The notes under the pieces are model-generated. The model worked only from the letters and a program-made list of their open reading frames with translations. It did not search any database and was not told the DNA's origin. A DNA stretch of 64,000 bases, taken from Pleomorphochaeta sp963678575. GTDB lineage: Bacteria; Spirochaetota; Spirochaetia; Sphaerochaetales; Sphaerochaetaceae. The stretch lies in assembly GCA_963678575.2 (NCBI GenBank), contig CAXXHV010000002.1, forward strand, positions 1,178,001 through 1,242,000. Reading direction: 5' to 3'. Shown here in pieces: positions 53,554-61,467 of this stretch (its first letter is position 1; each line of letters starts with the position of its first letter). A program made the position numbers and the translations under genes.

Positions 53554-54067
53554 TGTCCTTCTCCTCTGAGCTTTCTATAATAATAGATTCTTTTTCATCC
53601 CATTTATGAAAAACCTCTACTACGTAATAATTTATTAATTGTAATATACACGAGATAGGGACAACAGAATAAATGGCTACATAAGAAAATTGTAATACAG
53701 AAGTTTTTCGTCCTGTTTTAATAAATAATCCAATATATTTTATACTTGCATATAAAAAGAAACCAATTACTATTGTTGCAATAATACTTATAAATAAGTC
53801 GAGTACTTTTTGAATGTGAGGATTGAACTTTTCATATAAAAACTCAATTCTAGCATGATTCCCAGTTCTATAAGCGGAACCAGCACCTAAAAATACGACC
53901 CAAACAATTAGAAAAGCTTGAATTTCTTCAATCCATCCAAATGGTTTCCCTACTACATATCTCATAATAACACCTAAAAAAGTAACTCCTACCAATATAG
54001 CCATAGATATTGAAGCTACATATACATCAAGGTGAATAATATTGTATTTAATTTTTTCCTTATTCAT
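53546..54067 (-). CDS. dctQ: TRAP transporter small permease subunit
   Basis: DctQ-type membrane protein of 173 aa with four predicted membrane segments. It contains RYVVGKPFGWIEEIQAFLIV followed by WVVFLGAGSAYRTGNHARIE, the typical DctQ signature. It lies 21 bases after dctP and overlaps dctM by eight bases; unlike the ABC operons, there is no hairpin after the binding-protein gene. Confidence 0.93.
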   Translation of the reverse strand: MNKEKIKYNIIHLDVYVASISMAILVGVTFLGVIMRYVVGKPFGWIEEIQAFLIVWVVFLGAGSAYRTGNHARIEFLYEKFNPHIQKVLDLFISIIATIVIGFFLYASIKYIGLFIKTGRKTSVLQFSYVAIYSVVPISCILQLINYYVVEVFHKWDEKESIIIESSEEKDNA

Positions 54068-54088
54068 GTTATCCCTACATTAATTTAT

Positions 54089-55120
54089 TTACTTAGCTGC
54101 GTTTTTAACAGTTTGGTATAAGTTTTCACTCCAACCTAATTTTTCTGAAGCGTGATTAAAGAATTTTTGACCAGCTTCATTCCATGCAGCTTTTTGTTCT
54201 GGAGTAAGTTCAGTAATTTCAACACCATCATCAATTAAGATTTGAGTTGCTACTTCATTTGCAGAAGCTTGTAATTCATTATTATATAATCCTGCTTCAT
54301 TTGCAGCATCAATTAAGATCTTTTGTTGATCTTTTGTTAAAGTATTAAAGAAATCTTCACCACAAATCCACATTGAAACAGCTAAAATATGATTATCTTT
54401 TACTAAATACTTTGCAACTTCTTGGAAACTTCTATTTGCAAGAGAAACAATTGGATTTTCTACACCATCAATTGTTTTTGCTTGTAAAGCTTGATAAACA
54501 TCACTCATATCCATACCAACAGAAGAAATACCTAAGTCATTGAAACTTTCAATAGATAATTTATTTGATGATACTCTTAATTTAACACCACTTAAATCTT
54601 CAGGCATTACAACTTTCTTTACAGTTAGCATATCTCTTGCACCATAAATCCAGTTAGAAGACATTACTCTAATTCCAGCTTTACTTGCAAGTTGATCACA
54701 TAATCCAGCATACCAATCGCTATCAATTACATTCCATTCTTCGTCCCAGTTATCAAACATAAATGGAGCATAGAAAATACCAAAGTCAGATACACCATAG
54801 TCTGCTAAGAAAGCACCATCAGCTACTGTAATAACAGGTTCACCTAAAATCATTTGGTCAATAATTTCAGTTTTCTTTCCTAAAGCTGAGTTAGGGAATA
54901 ATTCTAATTTAATAGAACCATTACTTTTTTCTTCAACAATCTGTTTCCATTTTTCAACTGCTTTTGCAGCTGGTTCTGAAGTTGCATTTTCATATCCAAC
55001 TTGAATTGTTACTACTTTGTTTTGTGTTTCAGTAGCTTTTGCTTCTGAACTTCCGTTTGCAAACATTGCTGGTAAGCACATAGCTCCCATTAATAATCCA
55101 ATAATTAACCTTTTTTTCAT
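54089..55120 (-). CDS. dctP: TRAP transporter solute-binding protein
   Basis: DctP-type exported protein of 343 aa. The signal peptide ends in MFANGSSEAK with no convincing lipobox. The core holds ELFPNSALGKKTEIIDQM and the conserved SGVKLRVSSN in which R182 corresponds to the arginine that usually binds the substrate carboxylate, and FQEVAKYLV-like C-terminal features. AGGAG precedes the ATG. A carboxylate ligand such as a sugar acid or hydroxy acid is likely. Confidence 0.94.
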   Translation of the reverse strand: MKKRLIIGLLMGAMCLPAMFANGSSEAKATETQNKVVTIQVGYENATSEPAAKAVEKWKQIVEEKSNGSIKLELFPNSALGKKTEIIDQMILGEPVITVADGAFLADYGVSDFGIFYAPFMFDNWDEEWNVIDSDWYAGLCDQLASKAGIRVMSSNWIYGARDMLTVKKVVMPEDLSGVKLRVSSNKLSIESFNDLGISSVGMDMSDVYQALQAKTIDGVENPIVSLANRSFQEVAKYLVKDNHILAVSMWICGEDFFNTLTKDQQKILIDAANEAGLYNNELQASANEVATQILIDDGVEITELTPEQKAAWNEAGQKFFNHASEKLGWSENLYQTVKNAAK

Positions 55121-55152
55121 AAATGGCTCCTTTAATGTGTATATAATTTTGC

Positions 55153-56172
55153 TTAAGTAAAATCTAGTATTACCTTAAGCATATCTCCAGAATTTTTATC
55201 AAAATCTGAAAAAGCTTGTTGTGCGTCTTCAAATTTATATGTATTAGTAATTACTTTTTCTAATGAGATTTTACCTGATTTAACTAAATCAATTAGTTCA
55301 ATGAAATCTTCTTTTAAAGCATTTCTTGAACCAAAGATACTAAGTTCCTTCTTTTGAATTATAGTAAAATTAAAATCTAAATTTTGTTTACCAATGCCTA
55401 TCAAAACCATTCTGCCACCAAAACATGCAGCATCTATACAATTTTGGAAAGTCGAAGGTAATCCAACAGCTTCGATAGTTACATCAAATCCATTATTGTT
55501 TGTAATTTCATTTACTTGCTTAATAAAACTTTCATTTGTATCATTTAAAATTGTACCGTTGATACCAAAAGTTTTAGCAATTTCTAATTTTCCTTCAGAA
55601 ACATCCGCAACCCAAACATTGGCCCCTTTAGCTAAAGCTGAAATAGCCGCTAAAATTCCAATTGTTCCTGCACCAAGTATTAAAACATTTTCACCTTTTT
55701 GTACATTAGCCCTTTTTACACCATGATAACTTATACAAAAGGGTTCAATAACAGCCAAGACTTTTGGATCTAATCCTTTACTATCATACAATCTCTCAAT
55801 TGGAAGTGTTATAAACTGGGAAAACCCACCTTCACGTTGAACTCCCATAGTTTCATTGTGCATGCAAACATTTAGTCTATTATTATGACAGGAATAACAT
55901 TCACCACAATTAAAATATGGATTAGCTGTTACAATCATACCTTTTTCAAGACCTAAATCATTTTCATCAATATCTACTATTTGCATTGACAATTCATGTC
56001 CAGGAGTCCTGGGATATGAAAAATATGCAAAAGTACCTCTATAGGCGCCTAAATCGCTACCACAAATACCACCATAAAGCATTTTAAGTAGAGCTTCACC
56101 TTTTTTTCTTTTAGGCATATCAGTATCTAAAATGACAATATTTTTTGGTTTGTTGATTTTTAATTCTTTCAT
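55153..56172 (-). CDS. Zinc-dependent alcohol/polyol dehydrogenase (MDR family)
   Basis: Medium-chain dehydrogenase of 339 aa. The catalytic zinc site includes C37 in GGICGSD and H59-E60 in PGHE. Structural zinc cysteines are C89, C92, C95 and C103. The NAD-binding motif is GAGTIG near residue 170. Relatives oxidise threonine, sorbitol, idonate or galactonate. It is first in the minus-strand operon with DctPQM and the LarA-like racemase, behind a consensus promoter. A sugar acid or polyol as substrate is inferred. Confidence 0.92.
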   Translation of the reverse strand: MKELKINKPKNIVILDTDMPKRKKGEALLKMLYGGICGSDLGAYRGTFAYFSYPRTPGHELSMQIVDIDENDLGLEKGMIVTANPYFNCGECYSCHNNRLNVCMHNETMGVQREGGFSQFITLPIERLYDSKGLDPKVLAVIEPFCISYHGVKRANVQKGENVLILGAGTIGILAAISALAKGANVWVADVSEGKLEIAKTFGINGTILNDTNESFIKQVNEITNNNGFDVTIEAVGLPSTFQNCIDAACFGGRMVLIGIGKQNLDFNFTIIQKKELSIFGSRNALKEDFIELIDLVKSGKISLEKVITNTYKFEDAQQAFSDFDKNSGDMLKVILDFT

Positions 56173-56207
56173 TAAATAATATCCTTATTTTTTAAAATAT
56201 TTATCTG

Positions 56208-56249
56208 TTGTATGCATCACAGTATAAATATAGTTATATAATCTGTCAA
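56208..56249 (-). promoter_or_regulatory. Promoter and candidate GntR operator of the TRAP operon
   Basis: On the minus strand TTGACA (56244-56249), 17 bases and TATACT (56221-56226). The sequence TTGTATGCAT (56208-56217, plus-strand reading) lies at the expected transcription start. It shares TTGTAT-x-CA with the perfect palindrome TTGTATACAA at 56581-56590. A repressor bound here would block the promoter. Confidence 0.6.
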
Positions 56250-56879
56250 CAAAAAATTTTAACTATTTTTAGCCATTTAAGTAACATAATAGCTTTTAAT
56301 TGGTAATTATTTTTATAATTCTATTATATACAACAATTTAAAATTCTTACTTAAATCAGTAAATTTTTATATATTTGATTCTGTTATATTTATCAGATAT
56401 TACTAATATATTATTATTTATTCTTATATGAAATAGTAAAAAGTATATTTATGTTTAAATATATATTTCCATATTAAATATATAAACAAAAAAAATTCTA
56501 CAATTTGTTTTATGAAAGTGTTACATAATTAGAAATTTAATAAATTAAAAGCTATAAATAGAATATAGGACAATAAATACTTGTATACAATATTGATAAA
56601 TGATAGCAAAAAAACACTTAATAATTTATATTAAATTTTTAATTTAATCACAAATTTAAATTATATTTATAAACCAGCAACTACTAATTCTTGCAAAATA
56701 CCGATTTAACAGCAAAATATTTTTTTTACTAATGCTATATAAGCAACCAATTTTAAATAAAAACTGACAACTGTGAAATTATTTGATATATACAACAACT
56801 AATAAAGCAGTTAAATTTTACAATAAATCTATTTACTTTCATCTTTATTTTATTTACTATAAGCATTAAGGAGTAGATT
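56250..56879. other. Long A/T-rich intergenic region with a GntR-type palindrome
   Basis: No gene on either strand is supported. The one site that stands out is TTGTATACAA at 56581-56590, a perfect palindrome of the type bound by FadR-class GntR regulators. TATACAACAA also occurs twice, near 56330 and near 56790. The ribosome-binding site of the GntR gene (AAGGAG) closes the region. Otherwise it is low-complexity A/T sequence. Confidence 0.45.
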
Positions 56880-57527
56880 ATGAAACAAGAGTCGTTAAAA
56901 CTGCAAGCTTACAATTTGATCAAACAGAATATAGTAGACTGTGTATACAAACCAGGCTCAATGATAAATGAAGAACAGCTAAAAACTGATCTAAACATAA
57001 GTCGAACCCCTATTAGAGATGCCCTAGGTAGAATAGAACAAGAAGGTCTAATTCAAATAAAACCCAAAAAAGGCATTTTAATATCTCCTATTACAATAGC
57101 AGAAATCAACAAAATATTTGAAGTTAGACTATTAATAGAACCATATGCAATCAAAAAATATGGATATAAAATTGAAAGCAACACTTTATTAGAATATCTT
57201 AAATATTATCAAGGTCAAAATGAAAATCCATTAACAAAAGAAAAAGTTATAGAACTAGATGATAGTTTTCATGATTTAATTATTAATTGTCTTTCTAACA
57301 GTTACCTAAAAATTTTTTATGGAATAATTTCTGCTCAAAATAAGAGACTTAGAATATTATCTGGATCTGATTATTCAAATAGAATTGAATTAGGCCAGGA
57401 AGAACATATTACTATCATAAATCATCTTTTAACAGAAAATTGGGAAGAAGCTTCTCTAGCTTTAATTAATCATTTACAAAATTCTAAAACTAGTGCTTTT
57501 AAACTATTAAATAATATTTCTTCCTAA
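56880..57527 (+). CDS. GntR family (FadR/FCD) transcriptional regulator
   Basis: Regulator of 215 aa with an N-terminal winged helix (GSMINEEQLKTDLNISRTPI near residues 26-45; EGLIQIKPKKGILISPI) and a C-terminal FCD ligand domain (RLLIEPYAIKKYG; DDSFHDLIINC; EEHITIINHLL). AAGGAG precedes the ATG. It is divergent from the dehydrogenase-TRAP-LarA operon 700 bases away and probably controls it in response to an organic acid. Followed by its own terminator. Confidence 0.93.
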   Translation: MKQESLKLQAYNLIKQNIVDCVYKPGSMINEEQLKTDLNISRTPIRDALGRIEQEGLIQIKPKKGILISPITIAEINKIFEVRLLIEPYAIKKYGYKIESNTLLEYLKYYQGQNENPLTKEKVIELDDSFHDLIINCLSNSYLKIFYGIISAQNKRLRILSGSDYSNRIELGQEEHITIINHLLTENWEEASLALINHLQNSKTSAFKLLNNISS

Positions 57528-57560
57528 ATATAATTTTTATATTTAAAATTTAAAATATTA

Positions 57561-57587
57561 AAGGGTAATTAAATTTTAATTACCCTT
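57561..57587 (+). terminator. Terminator after the GntR gene
   Basis: Arms 57561-57570 and 57578-57587 (AAGGGTAATT/AATTACCCTT), fully complementary, loop AAATTTT, then CAATATTTTT. It isolates the Hxs cassette downstream from the GntR gene. Confidence 0.78.
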
Positions 57588-57677
57588 CAATATTTTTAGT
57601 CTTAAGTAGACTAAAAAATAATTGTATGAATAAAACTAATTATATAGTATAATATATTTAAAATAATGAGGTTTATG

Positions 57678-57938
57678 ATGGCAACTATAAATATACTTAA
57701 ATCATTAATTCAAAAAGAATCATTGATTTGGTTTTTAAATACCAATAAAAAATTTTCAATTAACGAATTTAATAATTCTTGGATTCTTGAAACTGATGAA
57801 GAGCTTTCACAAAAGCAAATAAAAGATATTAAAAATGAAATAATTTATATTCAAAATTCATTTTATATAGAGAATAAGGTTTCTGAAATTAGAAAGATTT
57901 TATATAAAAAAGCATTTAGTCCAATAAATTATGATTAA
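57678..57938 (+). CDS. hxsD: His-Xaa-Ser system protein HxsD
   Basis: Small protein of 86 aa, the size of HxsD, the accessory subunit of the His-Xaa-Ser radical-SAM system. Its C-terminal SEIRKILYKKAFSP resembles the conserved end of HxsD proteins (a charged helix ending in AFSP). GAGG lies six bases before the ATG at 57678; in-frame ATGs at 57666 and 57675 are poorly placed relative to it. It is first of four tightly linked genes and overlaps hxsB by eight bases. Possibly it binds the precursor for the maturases. The identification leans on gene order as well as on sequence. Confidence 0.75.
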   Translation: MATINILKSLIQKESLIWFLNTNKKFSINEFNNSWILETDEELSQKQIKDIKNEIIYIQNSFYIENKVSEIRKILYKKAFSPINYD

Positions 57939-59361
57939 ATTATTACCTTTTAGATATAAACAAATTAATGATAACTTATTATTAATTAATGAATTAGGCC
58001 AATATAAGTTTGTATCAAAAAAAGATTTCTTAGATTTGCTAAATAATCCTGAGAAATTAGATAAAAATTTATTAAACGATTTAACTAGTACTTTTTTTTT
58101 ATGTGAAAACGAAATGTTAAATGAAACTCTTGAAGAAATGGCTATAAAACTAAGGACAAAAAAAGATTTTCTAAATTATTTCACAACCCTTCATATTATT
58201 ATACTTTCTCACAATTGTAATTCTAACTGCTCTTATTGCCAGGCAAGCAGTAATTCACATTACATTAATAATCACTTAAACATGTCTATTACAACAGCTA
58301 AAGAAGTCTGTAAAAAAATTATCCAAAGCCCCTCCAATTCTATCAAAATTGAATTTCAAGGGGGAGAACCTACCTTAAATTTTGAAACTTTAATATTTAT
58401 AGTAAATTATATGAAATTTTTAAATAAAACTGCTAAGAAATATATTGAATACATCTTATGCACAAATTTAATATTTCTTAATCAAAAACAAATTAATTTT
58501 ATTATAAAGAACAATATTTATTTATCAACCTCGATAGATGGGCCTCAAGATATACATAACAAAAATAGGAAAGCTATCAGTGATCAAAATAATTTTAAAC
58601 TGGTATGTAATAATATTGAATATATCCAAAAACAATATGGGCAAGATAAAGTTTCTGCTTTAATGACAATAACAAAAGATTCAATATTTAGGATCGAAGA
58701 ATGTGTTGATACTTATATCAAATTAAACTTAAATTCAATTTTTTTTAGACCTATAAATCCCTATGGAATGGCTGAAAAAACAAAAAAATTTTTGTCCTAT
58801 TCAATGAAAGATTATTTAAATAATTATGAAAAAGGTCTTAGATACATTTTACAAAAAAATATTTTAGGAACTTTAATACGAGAAGAATTTGCATGCATTT
58901 TTTTAAGAAAAATTTTAACTCCCTTTTCTAATGGTTTTGTAGATATCCAATCTCCTACAGGCGATGGAATAGGCTGTGCAGTTTACGACATAGAAGGTAA
59001 AGTTTATGTGTCAGATGAAGCTAGGATGTTAGCAAAAAACCAGGATAATACTTTTGAGATAGGAAATATATTTTTTGACAATTATCAACAAATTTTTAAT
59101 AATGAGAAATTACATAAGATTGTCGAAAACAATATTGTTGAAGCAGAAAAAGAATGCTTTTTATGTCCCTATATTCCCTATTGTGGAAAAGATGCTGTGA
59201 GAAAATATCAAGAAAAGAATTTAAATATTGAAGATAATAATTGTATTAAACATAAAGGAATTATTGATATATTATTTAAATTAATTTTAGAAGATGATAA
59301 ATATTTAGATGTTTTTTGGAGTTGGGTTACTTATAGAAAATATAATGAGGTTGTTTTATGA
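57931..59361 (+). CDS. hxsB: His-Xaa-Ser system radical SAM maturase HxsB
   Basis: Radical-SAM enzyme of 476 aa. The [4Fe-4S]/SAM motif is CNSNCSYC (C96, C100, C103), followed by FQGGEPTLNF (GGEP 144-147). The C-terminal SPASM-like region has C409, C412, C418 and C438 for auxiliary clusters. The N-terminal LLPFRYKQINDNLLLINELG is typical of HxsB. It is predicted to modify the HxsA protein, presumably at or near the His-Xaa-Ser triplets. It overlaps hxsD by eight and hxsC by four bases. Chemistry performed is unknown. Confidence 0.9.
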   Translation: MIKLLPFRYKQINDNLLLINELGQYKFVSKKDFLDLLNNPEKLDKNLLNDLTSTFFLCENEMLNETLEEMAIKLRTKKDFLNYFTTLHIIILSHNCNSNCSYCQASSNSHYINNHLNMSITTAKEVCKKIIQSPSNSIKIEFQGGEPTLNFETLIFIVNYMKFLNKTAKKYIEYILCTNLIFLNQKQINFIIKNNIYLSTSIDGPQDIHNKNRKAISDQNNFKLVCNNIEYIQKQYGQDKVSALMTITKDSIFRIEECVDTYIKLNLNSIFFRPINPYGMAEKTKKFLSYSMKDYLNNYEKGLRYILQKNILGTLIREEFACIFLRKILTPFSNGFVDIQSPTGDGIGCAVYDIEGKVYVSDEARMLAKNQDNTFEIGNIFFDNYQQIFNNEKLHKIVENNIVEAEKECFLCPYIPYCGKDAVRKYQEKNLNIEDNNCIKHKGIIDILFKLILEDDKYLDVFWSWVTYRKYNEVVL

Positions 59362-60482
59362 AAACATTAAACTATTTAACATCAACAATAATTTTACCTG
59401 AATATTTAATAGGGAAAATAATTAAAATAAAAAAGAATCTTAATTTATTTATATATTCTGTAAGGGTTCATGAAAATTTTAATATTAAAAAAATTTACAT
59501 TTCAAATTCCCAAAAAATAAAAAATTCTATTTATATAAAAAATGATCCTTTATTTCAAATAAATGATATCATAGAACTAACAAAAGATAATCAAATTATT
59601 TTACATATTTCAACAAATTCAAATGATAATTCTTTGTTAGTTAATAACCACTGTAATTTGAATTGTATTAATTGCCCTCAAATTGATAAAAATAAAATAG
59701 TCAATTTACCCAAAAAAAATTTTGAAATAATTGATTTGCTCAACAAAAATATTACTCAAATTGGGCTTACCGGAGGAGAACCAACATTAGATATAATCTA
59801 TTTAATCGAAATCATGAACCGTTTACATAGCAAAAATAAAAACTTACAAATTGATATATTAACAAATGCAATGAATATATATGAAAATACAGATTTATTA
59901 AATTTTATTATTAAAAAACAAATCGATGTAACTTTTTGCATAGCTTTATATGCTGATATTGCAGAAATTCATGATAGATTAACCCAGAAAAAAGGATCTT
60001 TCTGGGATACAATTAAATCATTACATTATTTAGCAGCTTTCAACCAAAAAATTGAACTGCGTTTTATTATAAACAAACTAAATTATATTCGATTACCATC
60101 TTTTATTATTTTTTGTTACGATAATTTACCTTATATAAAAAGACTAGCTTTGATTGGAATGGAATATTCAGGAGAAGCTAATAAAAATGCTAAGCAATTA
60201 TTTATTTCACAATATAACTATAATATTGAATTAATTCAGGCAATTAAATTTGCAAAACAAAGAAATTTACCTATATATATATTTAACCATCAAGTTTGTA
60301 AATTGGATAAAAAAATTTGGGAATACTGTGTGCCAACTATATCTGATTGGAAAACACATTATTTACCCGAATGTAAATTCTGTGTGATGAGAGATATTTG
60401 TGGTGGATTCTTTGCAACAAGTAATAAGGACTATTTAGATACTTGTATAACACCAATAAACTATAAGGTGAAAGGACTATAA
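59358..60482 (+). CDS. hxsC: His-Xaa-Ser system radical SAM maturase HxsC
   Basis: Second radical-SAM enzyme, 374 aa. SAM-cluster motif CNLNCINC (C99, C103, C106), then LTGGEPTLD (GGEP 139-142), and C-terminal cysteines C339, C342, C348 and C363 in a shorter SPASM-like tail (CKFCVMRDICGGFF). Start ATG overlaps hxsB by ATGA. It is distinct from HxsB, not a recent duplicate. The two maturases in tandem with hxsD and hxsA are the hallmark of the system. Substrate residue and reaction are unknown. Confidence 0.9.
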   Translation: MKTLNYLTSTIILPEYLIGKIIKIKKNLNLFIYSVRVHENFNIKKIYISNSQKIKNSIYIKNDPLFQINDIIELTKDNQIILHISTNSNDNSLLVNNHCNLNCINCPQIDKNKIVNLPKKNFEIIDLLNKNITQIGLTGGEPTLDIIYLIEIMNRLHSKNKNLQIDILTNAMNIYENTDLLNFIIKKQIDVTFCIALYADIAEIHDRLTQKKGSFWDTIKSLHYLAAFNQKIELRFIINKLNYIRLPSFIIFCYDNLPYIKRLALIGMEYSGEANKNAKQLFISQYNYNIELIQAIKFAKQRNLPIYIFNHQVCKLDKKIWEYCVPTISDWKTHYLPECKFCVMRDICGGFFATSNKDYLDTCITPINYKVKGL

Positions 60483-60483
60483 G

Positions 60484-61302
60484 ATGAAATACATTAAAGG
60501 AAAACTTTTATCATTAATTTTTGGATTATTATTTTTAATTCCAACAAAAACAAATATATCATTATTCGCGTCTAGTTCAGATAACGAGACAGATAAAAAC
60601 TATAAAAATTTTAATAATTTCACACTATATTCTGGCAATTTACCAACAAATTCAAATCTTATAGCAGCACATCGATCACATAGTTCTCATCGATCACACA
60701 GCTCGCATAGTTCTCATTATTCTCATAGAAGTAGTTCTAGTACATCAACTTATTCCACTTATACCCCTAGTCCAATTGTAAAATTGGCACCAAGTAGCAC
60801 ACCAAGTAGCACACCAAGTAGCACACCAAGTAGCACACCAAGTAGCACACCAAGTAGCACACCAAGTAGCACACCAAGTAGCACACCAAGTAGCACACCA
60901 AGTAGCACACAAATCAATTCAAAAAGCCTTCAAGTTTCAGAATCACCTATTTCCTTGAAGGATAAAATCTTTCTAATAAAAGATATCTCAACTTTTAATA
61001 AAAAAGAAAATATTGATATTACAGATTTAGTTTCAAAAAAAATGGAAGAATTTACAAACGTAATATCTCAAAAGGAAATTGAAATCATATCAAAAAACAT
61101 TGATACTACAGAATTTGATAATATGATAAATTATATCATATCAGGTATATTTGTTTATAGTGAAACTGAAAATAAATATTTTTTTATAATTAATGTTTTA
61201 GACCAAGAAAAAGGAACTAAATCAACAATATATTTAAATTCAAAAAATTATATTGAACTAATAAATAATTTAATAAATCAAATAAAATCAACAATAAAAT
61301 AA
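60484..61302 (+). CDS. hxsA: His-Xaa-Ser repeat protein HxsA, exported substrate
   Basis: Protein of 272 aa. An N-terminal signal peptide (hydrophobic residues ~8-29) indicates export. Residues 63-83 are seven uninterrupted His-Xaa-Ser triplets (HRS, HSS, HRS, HSS, HSS, HYS, HRS). Then comes a Ser/Thr/Tyr-rich stretch, ten perfect PSST repeats at 103-142, and a folded-looking C-terminal domain of about 110 residues with mixed helices and strands and no cysteine. AAAGGA, inside the end of hxsC, is the RBS. It is the predicted target of HxsB and HxsC. No peptidase or dedicated exporter gene is nearby, so the general secretion route is likely. Confidence 0.9.
   Translation: MKYIKGKLLSLIFGLLFLIPTKTNISLFASSSDNETDKNYKNFNNFTLYSGNLPTNSNLIAAHRSHSSHRSHSSHSSHYSHRSSSSTSTYSTYTPSPIVKLAPSSTPSSTPSSTPSSTPSSTPSSTPSSTPSSTPSSTPSSTQINSKSLQVSESPISLKDKIFLIKDISTFNKKENIDITDLVSKKMEEFTNVISQKEIEIISKNIDTTEFDNMINYIISGIFVYSETENKYFFIINVLDQEKGTKSTIYLNSKNYIELINNLINQIKSTIK
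60670..60732 (+). repeat. Seven His-Xaa-Ser codon triplets
   Basis: In-frame 9-base repeat encoding seven consecutive His-Xaa-Ser units within hxsA. The DNA copies vary at synonymous positions (CAT, CAC; TCA, TCT, AGT, AGC, TCG), so protein sequence, not DNA, has been conserved. These are the probable modification sites. Confidence 0.9.
60790..60909 (+). repeat. Ten perfect 12-bp tandem repeats encoding PSST
   Basis: The unit CCAAGTAGCACA is repeated ten times without a mismatch, encoding Pro-Ser-Ser-Thr ten times. The perfect identity, unlike the His-Xaa-Ser block, points to recent expansion by slippage, so length variation between strains is expected. It probably forms an extended Ser/Thr/Pro spacer. 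Confidence 0.95.
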
Positions 61303-61401
61303 AATCTTCGGATTATTAATACTAATTTAACTTTTTATAAAAACTGAGTTTTATTTAATTTAGCATAATTATTCTCAAAAGTTTAGAATATTTTTATTAG
61401 C

Positions 61402-61448
61402 AAAGAGACTGTTGCTATATTACAAATAAATATAACAACAGTCTCTTT
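61402..61448. terminator. Bidirectional terminator after hxsA
   Basis: Perfect 13-bp arms 61402-61414 and 61436-61448 (AAAGAGACTGTTG and complement), extended inward by TATATT/AATATA after one mismatch. Followed on the plus strand by ATTTTT. Serves hxsA and the convergent TrpA-like gene. Confidence 0.82.
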
Positions 61449-61467
61449 ATTTTTCACCACTCAAAAT

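Noticed and set aside
57666..57677. Earlier ATGs of hxsD
   Set aside because: The ribosome-binding site GAGG lies at 57668-57671, overlapping the first ATG and too close to the second at 57675.
60790..60909. Regular 12-bp repeat as a CRISPR array
   Set aside because: There are no spacers; units are directly adjacent, in frame and within a coding sequence.
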